Assembly (NCBI RefSeq): GCF_040807025.1
Contig: NC_090952.1
Location: forward strand, 22,565,068 to 22,629,067
Reading direction: 5' to 3'
Origin: Struthio camelus
Lineage: Eukaryota > Chordata > Aves > Struthioniformes > Struthionidae
DNA length: 64,000 nt
Shown here: in pieces, positions 1 to 10,500 of the stretch
Layout: every line of letters begins with the position of its first letter
How positions within the stretch are numbered: position 1 is the first letter of the stretch
Made by a program: the position numbers and the translations under genes
The notes under the pieces: generated by a model
The model's input: the letters and a program-made list of their open reading frames with translations, nothing else
The model's database searches: none
What the model was told of the DNA's origin: nothing

Positions 1-22
1 AGTCTGTCACCTCTGCAAGGGT

Positions 23-33
23 GGGGGGGGGGG
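23..33 (+). repeat. G11 homopolymer
   Basis: Eleven consecutive G bases at the extreme left of the window. Runs of this kind are length-polymorphic and often mis-sized by sequencing. No coding or regulatory role is visible. Confidence 0.9.
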
Positions 34-607
34 TCTTAAAATAAAACCATAGCTCTAATCAGAAACGCGTATCTGCTAAAATTATGAGTCCAGATTGAAG
101 CAGGCTTGCCTGGGGATTCAGAACAGCTCTTCCTTCCTCTCTGTCACTTGACAGCAAAAATCTTGTAATTAAGAGATAGACGGAAAATAGTCAAAATCTA
201 AAATATTTCAGTGGTGTCTGAACTCAACCAGAATAGTGAGGTGTGACTGTACTCTAGCCAGGAAGTGGCTTATTTATGTAAGACTTAAATCCACTGCCTG
301 GACAATTGTACATGCTCAATTTTTAATTTAGTTACAGTAATATCCACTATGTGCTTGTTGCTTTCCAGAAACCTGGGATGGAGCCTCCCTGCTAGAGGAG
401 GATGAAAAGCTGAGGTCTGTGCAAGCTCCAGGAGAAGGAGAATTAGACTAGGTTAAGCACATACATGTCAGCTGGATCCAGTAGAAGCAGCTCCACTGCT
501 CAACTAGTACATATCCCGAATCATTGCAATACTGCCATCTCCCTGCTTTAAAAACACAAATACATTATTGCAATTACCATAAGCCATGCAGGAAATTGCA
601 TGATCCT

Positions 608-629
608 AAAAAAAAAAAAAAAAAAAAAA
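608..629 (+). repeat. A22 homopolymer
   Basis: Twenty-two consecutive A bases, the longest A run in the window. I checked whether it could be the tail of a processed pseudogene on the plus strand. The DNA just upstream has no open frame I recognise and no polyadenylation signal in a convincing position, so I call it only a simple repeat. Confidence 0.9.
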
Positions 630-733
630 CAACGCTCTCTTAGGCGTGTGCTGCATGATTACAAGAAGTTATGCCTACAAAGTTGATCTAATAAATGAAC
701 ATATATTTAAAGTTTTCAGGAAATGCCTAGTTA

Positions 734-801
734 GAGGAACTTCTTTACAAGAAACTACTTAACCATTGAGGAACTTCTTTACAAGAAACTACTTAACCAT
801 T
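734..801 (+). repeat. Perfect 2 x 34-base tandem duplication
   Basis: Unit 1 is 734-767 and unit 2 is 768-801; each begins GAGGAACTTC and ends TTAACCATT. I see no mismatch between the two copies, so the duplication is recent or has been homogenised. The unit is not a microsatellite, is not flanked by a mobile element and does not encode anything recognisable. Replication slippage or repair of a staggered break are the usual ways such a structure arises; which applies here is inference. Confidence 0.95.
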
Positions 802-1194
802 TTTCCTTCCACACATCTGTTAAATTGGTAATATAATCCAAATAGAAATCATTTTGCTATACTTCAGAGTTACCCAGTTTTAATGAGTCTCTGGAGGTAC
901 AGGGACGACTTTTGCTGCCAAGTACCATTCAGCCTAATATTGCAGTATTCATCAAACTAGCAGAATTTGGTGCATCCCTGCTGTAGGCTGCTATGCTACA
1001 AAGTTAATATTCACAAAAAGGGGACAGGAGGCATCAAGGACGGACAAAGGAAGGAAATCCAGGCCTACTTTTTCAGCTGAGTTAACTGAATATTTTCATT
1101 GATTATTTGAAATCATGAACAAGTAGTAGCAAGTTCTTTTCAGAATTTAAAAAAAAAAAAATCTCTGTTCAAAATAAAACAATAGCCAAGGACA

Positions 1195-1230
1195 GAAGTC
1201 CCTTCCAACCTATATTATTCTATGATCGTA
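1195..1230 (+). mobile_element. CR1 LINE 3' tail, short fragment
   Basis: About 36 bases match the last part of CR1: the block CCCTTCCAACC followed by ATTCTATGATC, which is one terminal octamer and part of a second. In sense orientation this is the extreme 3' end of the element, so the copy lies on the plus strand, opposite to the two other CR1 pieces in the window. Severely 5'-truncated CR1 insertions are common in birds. The A-rich DNA upstream is not CR1. The short length limits certainty. Confidence 0.7.
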
Positions 1231-2497
1231 AGGAATTAAAGAAGTAAGTTTTAGGTAATTACTGTTTAGGGGGAAAAAAAAGAAAACCTATTGAACTGCA
1301 ATTAACTTTGCCTGTCTAAGACAAGATGTCCAGCTCTCTGACAGCCCTGTGACAAAGTCCAGAAGATGGTGTACATGCAGTGAGCGTTTCCACCAATAAT
1401 GCACTCTGCTACCAAATCAAGCGGGGGTACCGTGGCAGAGATTTTCTCTGTGCAAAGAGAAATGCTTTAAACTGTTTATAGGGGTCTTAAAAAGTAAAGA
1501 GGAAGATTATTCCTCATCGATCAGGGCAAGAAGATAGCCATAAGATAGCAAAAGTGTTACAACATAGGTGGCCGTCCCAGCCTCCAGTCCTAGATCAAAG
1601 GCGCTTAATAGGCAGCGGTGCAAGTCTGCAGCCTCAGAACACCTCAGTATGGTCCCTACCTCAGATGTCCTCACATATTAACAGCTTCTCTATAATCAGG
1701 TGAACAGTTGCTAAGTGTTGAAACAGCTCTAAAATGACTAAATACAGGGTATAATCACTCTTATTTGTGCAACTCCACTTGAACAAGAGCTCATCCTTGT
1801 GAGGATGGAGAGCAGAGAGCGTCGAAATCTAATCAAGAGGAAGGTGCTTCGCCCGTTGAAGCGAGTGGAAACACCCCTCTCCCCACTGCCACCTCTGCGA
1901 GCAATTGCTAAATCCATGGTGAATTTTCAATCAAAAATCGGGGTTCACTTTAGTCAGTGATATTCCTACACTCAGACCACAAATACGTTCTGATGAAGAC
2001 TGTACTTCCCTCTTTCAAAGGCTCTCATTTAAGCACATGCTTATCTTTAAAAAATGGAAGAAGAAATCAACAGGATGCAGTAATTAAGAGAGAATTGCAG
2101 GCTTACACTTCAAATCCCTAACAGGAAATGGAAGGCTAAAGACAAAATTAACTGAATAATTTCCCAAGCTCTATATACATTAGATAATTATATCTAACAG
2201 AGAGAGTTATCCGCTGGTTTTGCTCAACATCAAGAAACTGGAAAGTCATTAGTGAGAAAAAACTCAGGATAATCAGCTAAAAGCCTTTAGTTGGAATTTG
2301 TAAGTTCAGAGGAGAAAGTATGCTAATTTTTTCCACCTTTGGTAGAACTTCAGAGAGCTCTCTCCTACCAGCGAGAGCAGAAAGCCACACATGCAAACTA
2401 GGAAACGAAGATATGCTAAACCCCTTCTAAAATGCCTGCAAAACAGGGCTGTCTTGTCTCACACTCTGAACACGAGACTCCCGGGGTATCACCTTCC

Positions 2498-3052
2498 TTA
2501 CCTTCCCCCATCCCAGCCCCTCCATCTCACCTGCCAGCAGCATGTGCTGCCCTGCACCCAGCCTGGGACAGTGCACACCTTAGACAACTGGGAGGTGCTC
2601 CATGGTCCCAAAAGCAAGAAAACACTCTGAGTGCAGAGCTGCACCAAGGAACCATAAACCTCAGCAAATACTGCCTTGAATGGGAAGGAGCATTTTTCAG
2701 GTATGGTCTTGCATTCAGACCTGACCCTACAACCTCCCCCAGGACACAAGCCCGCATTGTACGTGACGTGGTGTAAAGGGTCTTGTGTATCAGCCTTATA
2801 CCAGCTACAAGAGCAACACAGCCATGTCCGGCATAAGAGCGGTGATGCCAGCCAGAGTGCAGAGCACTGACACGGCTGCACCTTCACATCCACCGTTTGA
2901 GATTTGTTCTTTCTACAGAGGAGCGAGCGCTCACCTGAGGCCAGCAAAAAGCACGTCTCAGGCAGCGGACAACAACACCGACATCTGCTCACCCTTACAA
3001 AACCCACTTGCAAGAGATAAATGAGAGCAGCAAGTGCTGTGATAAACTTCAT
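2498..3052 (-). CDS. Cysteine-rich open frame with signal-like N-terminus, doubtful
   Basis: An ATG at 3052 opens 184 codons on the minus strand. The N-terminus (MKFITALAALIYLLQVGF) has a positive residue followed by a hydrophobic stretch, like a secretion signal, and the rest is unusually rich in cysteine. In the same strand there are two donor-like sites, AGG|GTGAGC after 2993 and CAG|GTGAGC after 2935, so a real transcript could splice early and use only the first 20 to 40 codons. Against it, no family is recognisable, the C-terminal half is low in identity to anything I know, and frames of this length are expected by chance in 64 kb. I regard it as most probably non-coding. Confidence 0.08.
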   Translation of the reverse strand: MKFITALAALIYLLQVGFVRVSRCRCCCPLPETCFLLASGERSLLCRKNKSQTVDVKVQPCQCSALWLASPLLCRTWLCCSCSWYKADTQDPLHHVTYNAGLCPGGGCRVRSECKTIPEKCSFPFKAVFAEVYGSLVQLCTQSVFLLLGPWSTSQLSKVCTVPGWVQGSTCCWQVRWRGWDGGR

Positions 3053-5361
3053 TAATTCTAGTCACTCAGTATAATGCATTTAAAGATTTACATTCGGTTA
3101 AAAAGGAATACCAGGTTTGGTCAGCTACTGTCCATTGGGGGACAACTGCAAAATTTACGGTGCTTAAGTCACCTTTCATTAAGGATCTCAATTAGTTGAC
3201 CTGTGAGAACAATTACAGTATGATTGCTGAAATCAATAAGTACATTTCAGAGCAGATAGATAGATTGTATTTCCTTGCCTAGCTTCCATTTATAGAGACC
3301 AAGTGAGGCTAGCACTGGAAAAATCTTATAAAGCCTTAGAGCCTCTTACTCAGAATCTAGTTAGGAGCGAAAATTGCCCCCTGCATTTTGCCCGCCGCCT
3401 TACCACTGCAAAGTTTCTGTGTGTTCTTTAGCATCTAATAAAGGGTTACCACTGAAGGAAGCGAGTTTAAGAGATTCTGATTAAAACCATTCATCTCAGA
3501 TGAGATGGAGCAGAATCAAAACCAAGTCCTGGGAACAACATAGGTGTGAAAGGCAACGCATCTCAGGCAAATATTAGGATCCATGCACAGCAGCCTGCAA
3601 AGTGAAGGGACATACCTGACAATTCCCCATTTTCTGTAAGGGGGAAGAGGCGTTTCAAAGGTTTAATACATTGCAGCAAGGTGAAGAAAAGCAAGGAAGC
3701 CATCACTGCAGAACAAGATCTTCCTCATCCCCCTCAAAACTATGAGCAATACCAGCTAATTCAGGAATTAGCATACTGCCAATCAAACTTCTTCACTAGC
3801 AGTGACATCTTAGATTTCTTTCTTGAACCCTGCTGTGTAGTTCCCTAGTATCAGCTATGAATCAACCCTAAAACAGGAGGCCTCAGGCAGGTCCACAAGG
3901 CCACTGCCACACTAGGAAGTTTGGCAAATGGCAGGTTTGCTTTGCAGCATGGTGCTGCTGCATTATAATGCTGTGTCGTGCCTGGAGGCCACTTTGATCT
4001 GGCATTCACGCTCCCCTAACCCATCCCTATTTTCACAGGTGCTCAGATGCATCGTCAAGTTACTAGAATTTAACAAGTCATCTCATGCCAGCTGAGCATC
4101 CCAGCTGTTCACCAACATGATTTCTCCCTGGCGAATAGAGGTCATGGGGCTTCTGCTGGTTGGCCGTGGAACAGAGGTAAAATTAAGTCACAGTAACTTG
4201 AATTTGCAGGACAAAAATGATAGAAATGACCGGTTATTGCAGGTGGGAAGATGTGCAGAACTCCAGTTATACTTCCGAATCTTGGTATTCACAATGAACA
4301 ATGTTAATACAGTGTTCAGAAAACATAGCAAGGAGTGGGTTCTTACTGCTCAGCCTCTACTTTAATATAGTAACTGGAGAGAACATCAAAAAGACTTCCC
4401 CTGATTTCTTTTAATTCTCTGGTTACATATGAAGCAATGTACTTTTAAATATAATTCCTCACATTTGAAATAATAACACTAATTCTAGCCAACCAGTTGG
4501 AGTTGGATATTTACAGTTGGCAGCTATGAAGTCATCGCAATATTGCTTCAGGCTGAGCCTTTTGTAGTCCAAGTACATCACTGTAAATGGCACAATTCCT
4601 AGAACAGCTGCCTTGGCTTCTGTGCTGTTGAAAGCCATCGAAAGTGGAGATAGGAACAAGCTTTCAAAGCATAAAGAACATTCCAGCTACAAATGTTCAA
4701 CAACAACTAAATGAATTCATGAATGGAATGTCATTCTGTATCCAGGGCTATATTTCCAAGAAATTGCAATTTAGCATGGTGTGTATTTAAGCAGCTGTTA
4801 TCAAGCTTCTCAGGCAAACTCTGCCCTCTGGGTTTGCTAACCTATGTTGCTATTCATGGTCTTTATTCAAGAGTGGTCTTACATGCTCTGAGCTGTAACC
4901 ACTGAGATTGAAATGTCCAATTGGAGAACTCATCAGAATTTGTGTTATGAGCTGGAAATGGCATAGGAGGGGGGAAAAAACTGAGTGTAGTCACTGAATA
5001 AAGGATGATTATAAAACAGCAGTGTAATCTGAGCACATCAAGAGCAGTCCTCTGACCATCCCACCACATGTAGAGTGGCAAAGCTTCTTGTTGTTCTGCT
5101 GATGCCCAAAGCAGTATGTTAGTGCACAATGTAAGGTTATCACCATTTGGGCCAGATCCAAAGCTGTAGTTAGTGAACAGGTTCTCAAGGCCTTTATGAG
5201 GCCTTTTGACTCACATCTCAAGGATCAGCGCAGTCCACCTTGGCCACCTACCTAGCCAGAAAAGAGCAACCTGAATCCATTCAAGGCTGTAATTGCTGAC
5301 ACTAACCAAACAGATCCCCCTCCATGGGCATATGCGCTCACGGTTCACAGCAGAGTCTCCA

Positions 5362-5543
5362 TTCTCAGAGTAGTTGGGGTTGGAAGGCATCACTGGAGAT
5401 CATTTTGGCCCATCCCCCCTACTCAAGAGGGGTCAGCTACAGCAGGCTGCTCAGGACTGCGTCCAGTCAGGTTTTGAACGTCTCCAAGGATGAAGACTCC
5501 TCCACAACATCTCAGGGCAACCTGTTCCAGTGTTCAATTAATT
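5362..5543 (-). mobile_element. CR1 LINE 3' end, old and decayed
   Basis: Read on the minus strand, the end of the CR1 reverse-transcriptase ORF can be followed: WNRLP, stop, DVVEESSSLETFKT, stop, LDAVLSSLL and then TAG. This corresponds to the C-terminal end of the ORF2 protein. The short 3' untranslated part follows (CTTGAGTAGGGGGG, then GATCTCCAGTGATGCCTTCC) and ends at a degraded terminal octamer near 5362. Two in-frame TGA codons (complement at 5512-5514 and 5467-5469) stand where intact relatives have an arginine CGA, as expected for methylated CpG decay. The copy is heavily 5'-truncated and inactive. It is older than the copy at 14737, judging by its substitutions. Confidence 0.9.
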
Positions 5544-7060
5544 AAAACAAAGAAATGTAAACTGGGGAGCTTATGAGCAGCTGGTGAGAGCCTTAGCCTA
5601 GTAAATACACAGAGCACCCAAGCACAGAATTTCTTTTGAAAGCAAGCTTTTAATAAGGTTGAAATCTTTAATAAAGTTGAAAATAGAAGAAGATAAGAAA
5701 TGTCTGAGAGCGCTCTAGACTTCAAGAGTAGTCAGGCATTGCAGCACAGGAGGAAAAGGGGCTTCTCAGCCCCTCACACCTTGGAAGGAGATAGGTCACA
5801 CCACGGGCACCACAGTTACTCCCTCCATCCTCGTGGGTATTTATTGATGGCTGCCATATCTCTGCCACTATCCATCACTGCGGCTATCCATCACTGCCAT
5901 ATCTCAATCTGACCAGAGTATTTTTAACAACAAACAACAAAACACAAATTCTCTCCCTGCCCCTGGTTTGTGGAAAGAAGGGCTGGATTTATTGATGTTC
6001 ACCAGCCTACTCTGCCTGCTTGTCTCTGCCTCGCACAGAAGGAACAGCACCGAGTGCGTGCATGGGACAGCACACAGGCAGATGGACAAGCTCAGTGCAG
6101 GAAAACTAAGTCAAAGCTGTCAAGTTTGTATTTAGCTGCGAGCCCTCAAAGGCATCTGCAGAGACTTTTAACTCTTAACTAATCTCCAGTGGATGCTAAA
6201 TTTAGGCAACTTTCTGCACTCCTTCACGAAGCAAAATTCACAGTATTAGCAACAGAAATGGCCAGTTACGGACAGCTGAAGTCAGAGTTTTAAGCTAAAC
6301 TATAATTTTAAGCGTAAAGTGTCTCTCTTGCCGTGAAAAGCAGGGAAAACATTTCCTGGACTATGGACTCCTAGGGCATACAAGGTCAAGTGCCTTTCTG
6401 TCTAGCTGCTCTCTGGCTGCCCTCCTACATCTCTGATTCAAAAAAAGCAAATGAGCGAAAGAGAGCAACGGCATCAATAATCTCATATAGTCAGTTGAAC
6501 CCACTCCTACAAATGCTTTGGTTCACCAAGAAAAGCACAAGGAGAACTAAAACAGGCGTTAAATGACAGATTCACTTCGCTGGCAGAATTTTAACAGAAA
6601 GATATACCCTGAAGACAAAAAGCCACGTCCTATTTGCAGAACACAGTTACCTGAAAGGTGTTTATTTTGTTTGGTTCTATTCTTCATCTGCCCCTGACGC
6701 AAAGTAAAACTGGCAGTCAGTATCTGTTATAAAAAAAACATTTTTATTCGCTTGCACACATATCTATGTATATATATTCACGGTACCCATTTTCCTGCAA
6801 AATATAAGTGCTGAACCAAATTATCATCTACTTTTACTGAATCATGCAGGTGTGTATAACACATCGATAGAGCTACTTCCATGTATATATACATCTCTAC
6901 CCGTAAATGGCAAGGCAGGCTCTGTCCTAATCTAGGAGGCTGAACAGATATGTTTTAAATTATAGCCTGCAAGTCCTATTTTTACTCCCGAGGATTTCTT
7001 GCATGACATCTTAGTGCCCTAAGTGGATTTCAAATATGGGATAGGATTTTCCTCTCTCCC
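5544..7060. other. Unique non-coding DNA
   Basis: No gene is recognised. Notable local structure is a nested set of short repeats at 5851-5905, and a 14-base palindrome of alternating T/A character at 6881-6894 in an AT-rich stretch. All open frames are short (70 codons or fewer) and unconvincing. Confidence 0.65.
5851..5905 (+). repeat. Nested short direct repeats
   Basis: The 12-mer CTGCCATATCTC occurs at 5851-5862 and again at 5894-5905. Between them the 14-mer CTATCCATCACTGC occurs at 5868-5881 and 5884-5897, 16 bases apart. The arrangement looks like two rounds of local duplication. No coding or known regulatory meaning is evident. Confidence 0.85.
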
Positions 7061-7071
7061 ACTCATTCTAC

Positions 7072-7079
7072 TATAAAAG
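7072..7079 (+). promoter_or_regulatory. TATA-like box upstream of candidate exon
   Basis: TATAAAAG is a good match to the vertebrate TATA box. It lies 72 bases before the ATG at 7144, which would leave a leader of roughly 40 bases if transcription began about 30 bases downstream. On its own such a string is frequent by chance; it is listed only because of its spacing to the signal-peptide-like frame. Two out-of-frame ATGs at 7131 and 7136 lie between it and the candidate start, which counts against it. Confidence 0.12.
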
Positions 7080-7143
7080 AACTACTGGGACAGCCTCTCT
7101 CCGCACCAAGTTCAAATGCAGCCTGATTTCATGGTATGGTACA

Positions 7144-7189
7144 ATGTCTATATCTGGAGTCTACCTGTTTCTTCTGCTGTTGACTGCCA
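7144..7189 (+). CDS. Candidate first exon encoding a signal peptide, unconfirmed
   Basis: From the ATG at 7144 the frame reads MSISGVYLFLLLLTA, a short polar start followed by an uninterrupted hydrophobic core, the pattern of a secretory signal peptide. It is followed at 7190 by GTAAGA, a strong match to a splice donor, which would leave the exon in phase 1. Small secreted proteins such as Kazal-type inhibitors often have a first exon of this size and phase, but I find no Kazal or other cysteine-framework exon downstream. An acceptor-like pyrimidine tract ends at 7317 (TGCAG), but splicing to it hits a stop at 7374. Without a second exon this remains a guess; chance is the likelier explanation. 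Confidence 0.12.
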
Positions 7190-7589
7190 GTAAGAGACAT
7201 GGGCAGACAAAACCATGGGAAAGAGGTTTCACTGATTCTACAAGTGAGCAATAACCTTGACTTATTTGTGATTCAAAGCTTTGTGTCTCTCTTTCTGCTT
7301 TCCTCATCGCACTGCAGTCACATCTGCAACTCTGCATGCGAGGGGTCTCCGACTTCCCTGTGGATCTTTGTGATATCTCAGTTGGGTGCCTGTCCGAGCT
7401 CCAACACATTTGAGGCACCACAGCACTGCTGCCAAGGGAGAAGTCAAATGCTGCTAGGGAAAGGGGCACCCACATGTAATTCTGGGGATGCAGTCAGAGA
7501 TATCCTGGTGACCACAGTATTTACTGCAATGACTCTTCTCAATACCTGCAAGTATGTGACCAGCCTAGAGCTCACCAGGGCTACGTGAC

Positions 7590-10500
7590 CGTTTCTGATG
7601 AGATGCTGAGGCCAAGCTCAGTGAGGCTCTGTTTTTCAGGTTCAGCACGATAGAGATGCAGACGTTTGGTTTTCAGCCTCATCAGAGCGGAGCAGAAGCT
7701 CACGTCAGATAAGAGCTTGGGCACAGCGGGCTTGCAGCAGGCATGAAAACACATGGAGGCCCTGTGTACTTAACTCAGTGGGATGTTCACCTTCAGGCCT
7801 CTGTGAGCAAAGGTCTGGAACAGGAAAGCACTCTTCATTAAATTTAAATGTGGTCGGATCAGTGAGAAGGATAGTTTGGCCATCATGTAAGCCTTGAACT
7901 CTACTTGTGTTGGTAGCCTGACAGTTTTCAGCAAGATTAATCTTGTACTTCCAAGTTAAGCGTGCACTTAAATATCTCGCTGAAGTGAGACATCAGGACA
8001 GAACAAAAGTTGGCCTTGACGCTATGATCTTCCTGAGTGACTCTAACACTGGGGAGATGGAATTTCCTCAAGTCAGTGAGGACTCTGGTCCGTTAGTACC
8101 GCAGACAACTCAACTCTAAGGCTTTAGGCTAGTCAGACCTGTGGAATAAGCTTGGCTACAAAACAATTGCTGCTTGAGCTGCAGTGACCACCCCCGGCAC
8201 TTTAATTATAGCCTTGCTACATGTAAAGCAGCATACAGGAAGGCAGGATGGAGTGAACATCTTTAATCTCTAAATTAAAGTGCAAGGGTATCAGGCATTT
8301 TCTGGGCTAGACAGAGTAATGGTTTTCTAAGTGAGAAAAATGGTAGTTCCTTAATACATGCCAGGAGATGGGTGAAACAAGAAGACATTTCACTCCTTAT
8401 ATAGATACATCCATTTCTTCATACTCAGACAGGGCTCCACTAGTTTGGTGCTAAACCTAATTAGATTTTAAATGAGATTCCAGCACCTATAATAGCTTAT
8501 TCTGATTGTTCTTTTTATATCATACAGGCACTGAATATTCATTGTGTTCATATGATTAAGTATCAAATCAATAGAAATGACTAGTGGACCTGTTAGAATT
8601 TATGTTTTGCCATATAAAAATGAAGAATGAAGTCATATCTGATGTACAGTTCAGCCTCTCTCTTTGAAGAGTCACCATGACTGACATGGCTGGCGATCAT
8701 AATGAAAATGGGGGAGAATGGATAATTTAATGAAATTTCTGCACTTAGGATAAAATTATCCAAAAGGGATTATTACCATCTGGGAGGAGTTTTCAAAGTT
8801 TTATCATGGTTAAAAAAACAGTAACGTAACTTAAAACAAAAGCAGAAGGTCACAGTTCCTAAAGCAGCAAATTATTGAATCCATCCCCTAGAAATGGGAG
8901 CCTGGGAACCACAAAGGAAAGGAACACAGCTGTTTAGCCTGGAACAGCCCTGAGTTAATGACGCTTATGAAAAATAAGTCAATACAGAAAGGAGAAAAAG
9001 ACTATTTTTCAAGTGCAAACCACACATCCTCACCCAAAGGAAGGCAAAGGAAAACTCACTATACTTTCCTAGGGAAAACAGCAGCTGCGTCCATTCAGCA
9101 GCACAGCAGAAGGTAACGTGCGGTGACATTCCTTTTTCAAGCTCACTGCAGAGGCAAACGCTTTTCATTCCTCTACCTCACATTATACTTGTTGGTCTTA
9201 CCAGAAGCACAACCAACCAACCCTCTGTGAGCCAGAGCCACTCTCTGGGTCTTTGACTGGCCTGTAGATCTCCACTGACAATATTGCTTCACCCATCCAC
9301 CACCAAAATCACAGCGCTAAAAGGCAGAACATACTTGGCTAAAACATTTCTAACCTTACGCCAGGATGAAATGACTTCCTGAAGCCGTAAGACATACTTT
9401 TGGCAACTTAGCTCACTAAGCGCAGCCAGCATATGCAAGTCATTACAAAGAAGTGGTGGCTTTTCATTGCTCTGCGTATTGGTTTTATAGTCAGTGATTT
9501 TGTTCCTACTTCAGTACCCTGAAAGGCAAAAATCCTCAGATTCCCACATGATTTGGATGTAAAAAGTGTTCAGAGCGTGTCTATACCCTCAACACAAGCC
9601 CACTGTGGAGGCTGCAGGTGAGCTGTGGGTGGGTGGTGTTTGTGCACCATGCAAGGCAGCAGCGAGGAGATACCAGCCTGTGCAGGAGCAACATGAGCAT
9701 GCAGAGCACATCTCTGGGCAGCAGCAAAGGAGCAGATGAAGCAGTCCAGCTTGGACTTAAAAACTGGAAACCCTTCAGACTCCCACTTACAAAGCTCACA
9801 AGTGATCTGCAGCCTCCCCATGTTATTCTCAGTCCCCTCCTTCCCACATGAACCAGATCCTCCCTGTTCACAAAATACTGTCTGAGCTAAGTCTGTCCTG
9901 TGGCACAGCTAATTAGCTTGGGCTTAGCACTGCTGGCTAGGTTCCCTGCCGCTTCTAGTCTAGTCATTGAGATTAAACTTTAGACATGTGCTTACAGTTC
10001 AGAAACAAAATGTCAGTAACAATAATTAATACACTTAAGTTACTGCTTTTGTTGAAAATCAGGCAATCTTAACTGAAGGACTACACCAAAGAAACAACAA
10101 CAAATATTCTTCTAACTCTGGAAGTGGGACATGGTGGGGGGGAAGAAGGAAATACAAGTGTTATTTCCATGGTAATATAAGCATGATTTAGTTGCCTTGG
10201 ATTGCATTTTACTATACAGTTTACACACTCATAGACTATGGCTACAAGTTATCGTCATCTCTACTCCTAGCACGGCTTCAGCAATGTGAGACCTTAACTT
10301 TTTTCATCCAGTTGCGATCTTAGATTTCACCTGATGATTTTTCATGCCTGTTTTTCTTTGACAAGAATATTGTGAATTTAGCTTTCAAATACAATTGCTC
10401 TGAGTGGAAGCTCTGGCTTCCACTTAGAGTAGTCAAAAACATCACAATTTCTTTTGTTACTAAGAAAGGACCTTCCAAGTCTTTTGAGAAAGAAGTTGTC

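Larger units (their letters stand above)
1..5361. other. Unique non-coding DNA, no gene recognised
   Basis: No recognisable gene lies in this stretch. It holds a G11 run at 23-33, an A22 run at 608-629, a perfect 34-base tandem duplication at 734-801, an A13 run at 1149-1161 and a short CR1 tail at 1195-1230. The only long open frame is a cysteine-rich one on the minus strand at 2498-3052, listed separately as a weak candidate. Other open frames are under 115 codons, overlap one another on both strands and match no family I know. A small AT-rich inverted repeat (7-base arms, 4-base loop) sits near 2173-2195. Confidence 0.7.

Noticed and set aside
580-629. A22 run as the tail of a processed pseudogene or retroposon
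   Set aside because: Nothing recognisable precedes it, and no target-site duplication was found.
6881-6894. 14-base palindrome ATGTATATATACAT
   Set aside because: It is an alternating TA string inside AT-rich DNA, where palindromes arise easily.
7318-7588. Frame after the acceptor-like site at 7317 as exon 2 of the candidate secreted protein
   Set aside because: The phase-1 donor at 7189 joined to this acceptor meets a stop at 7374; the longer open frame here is in a different phase.
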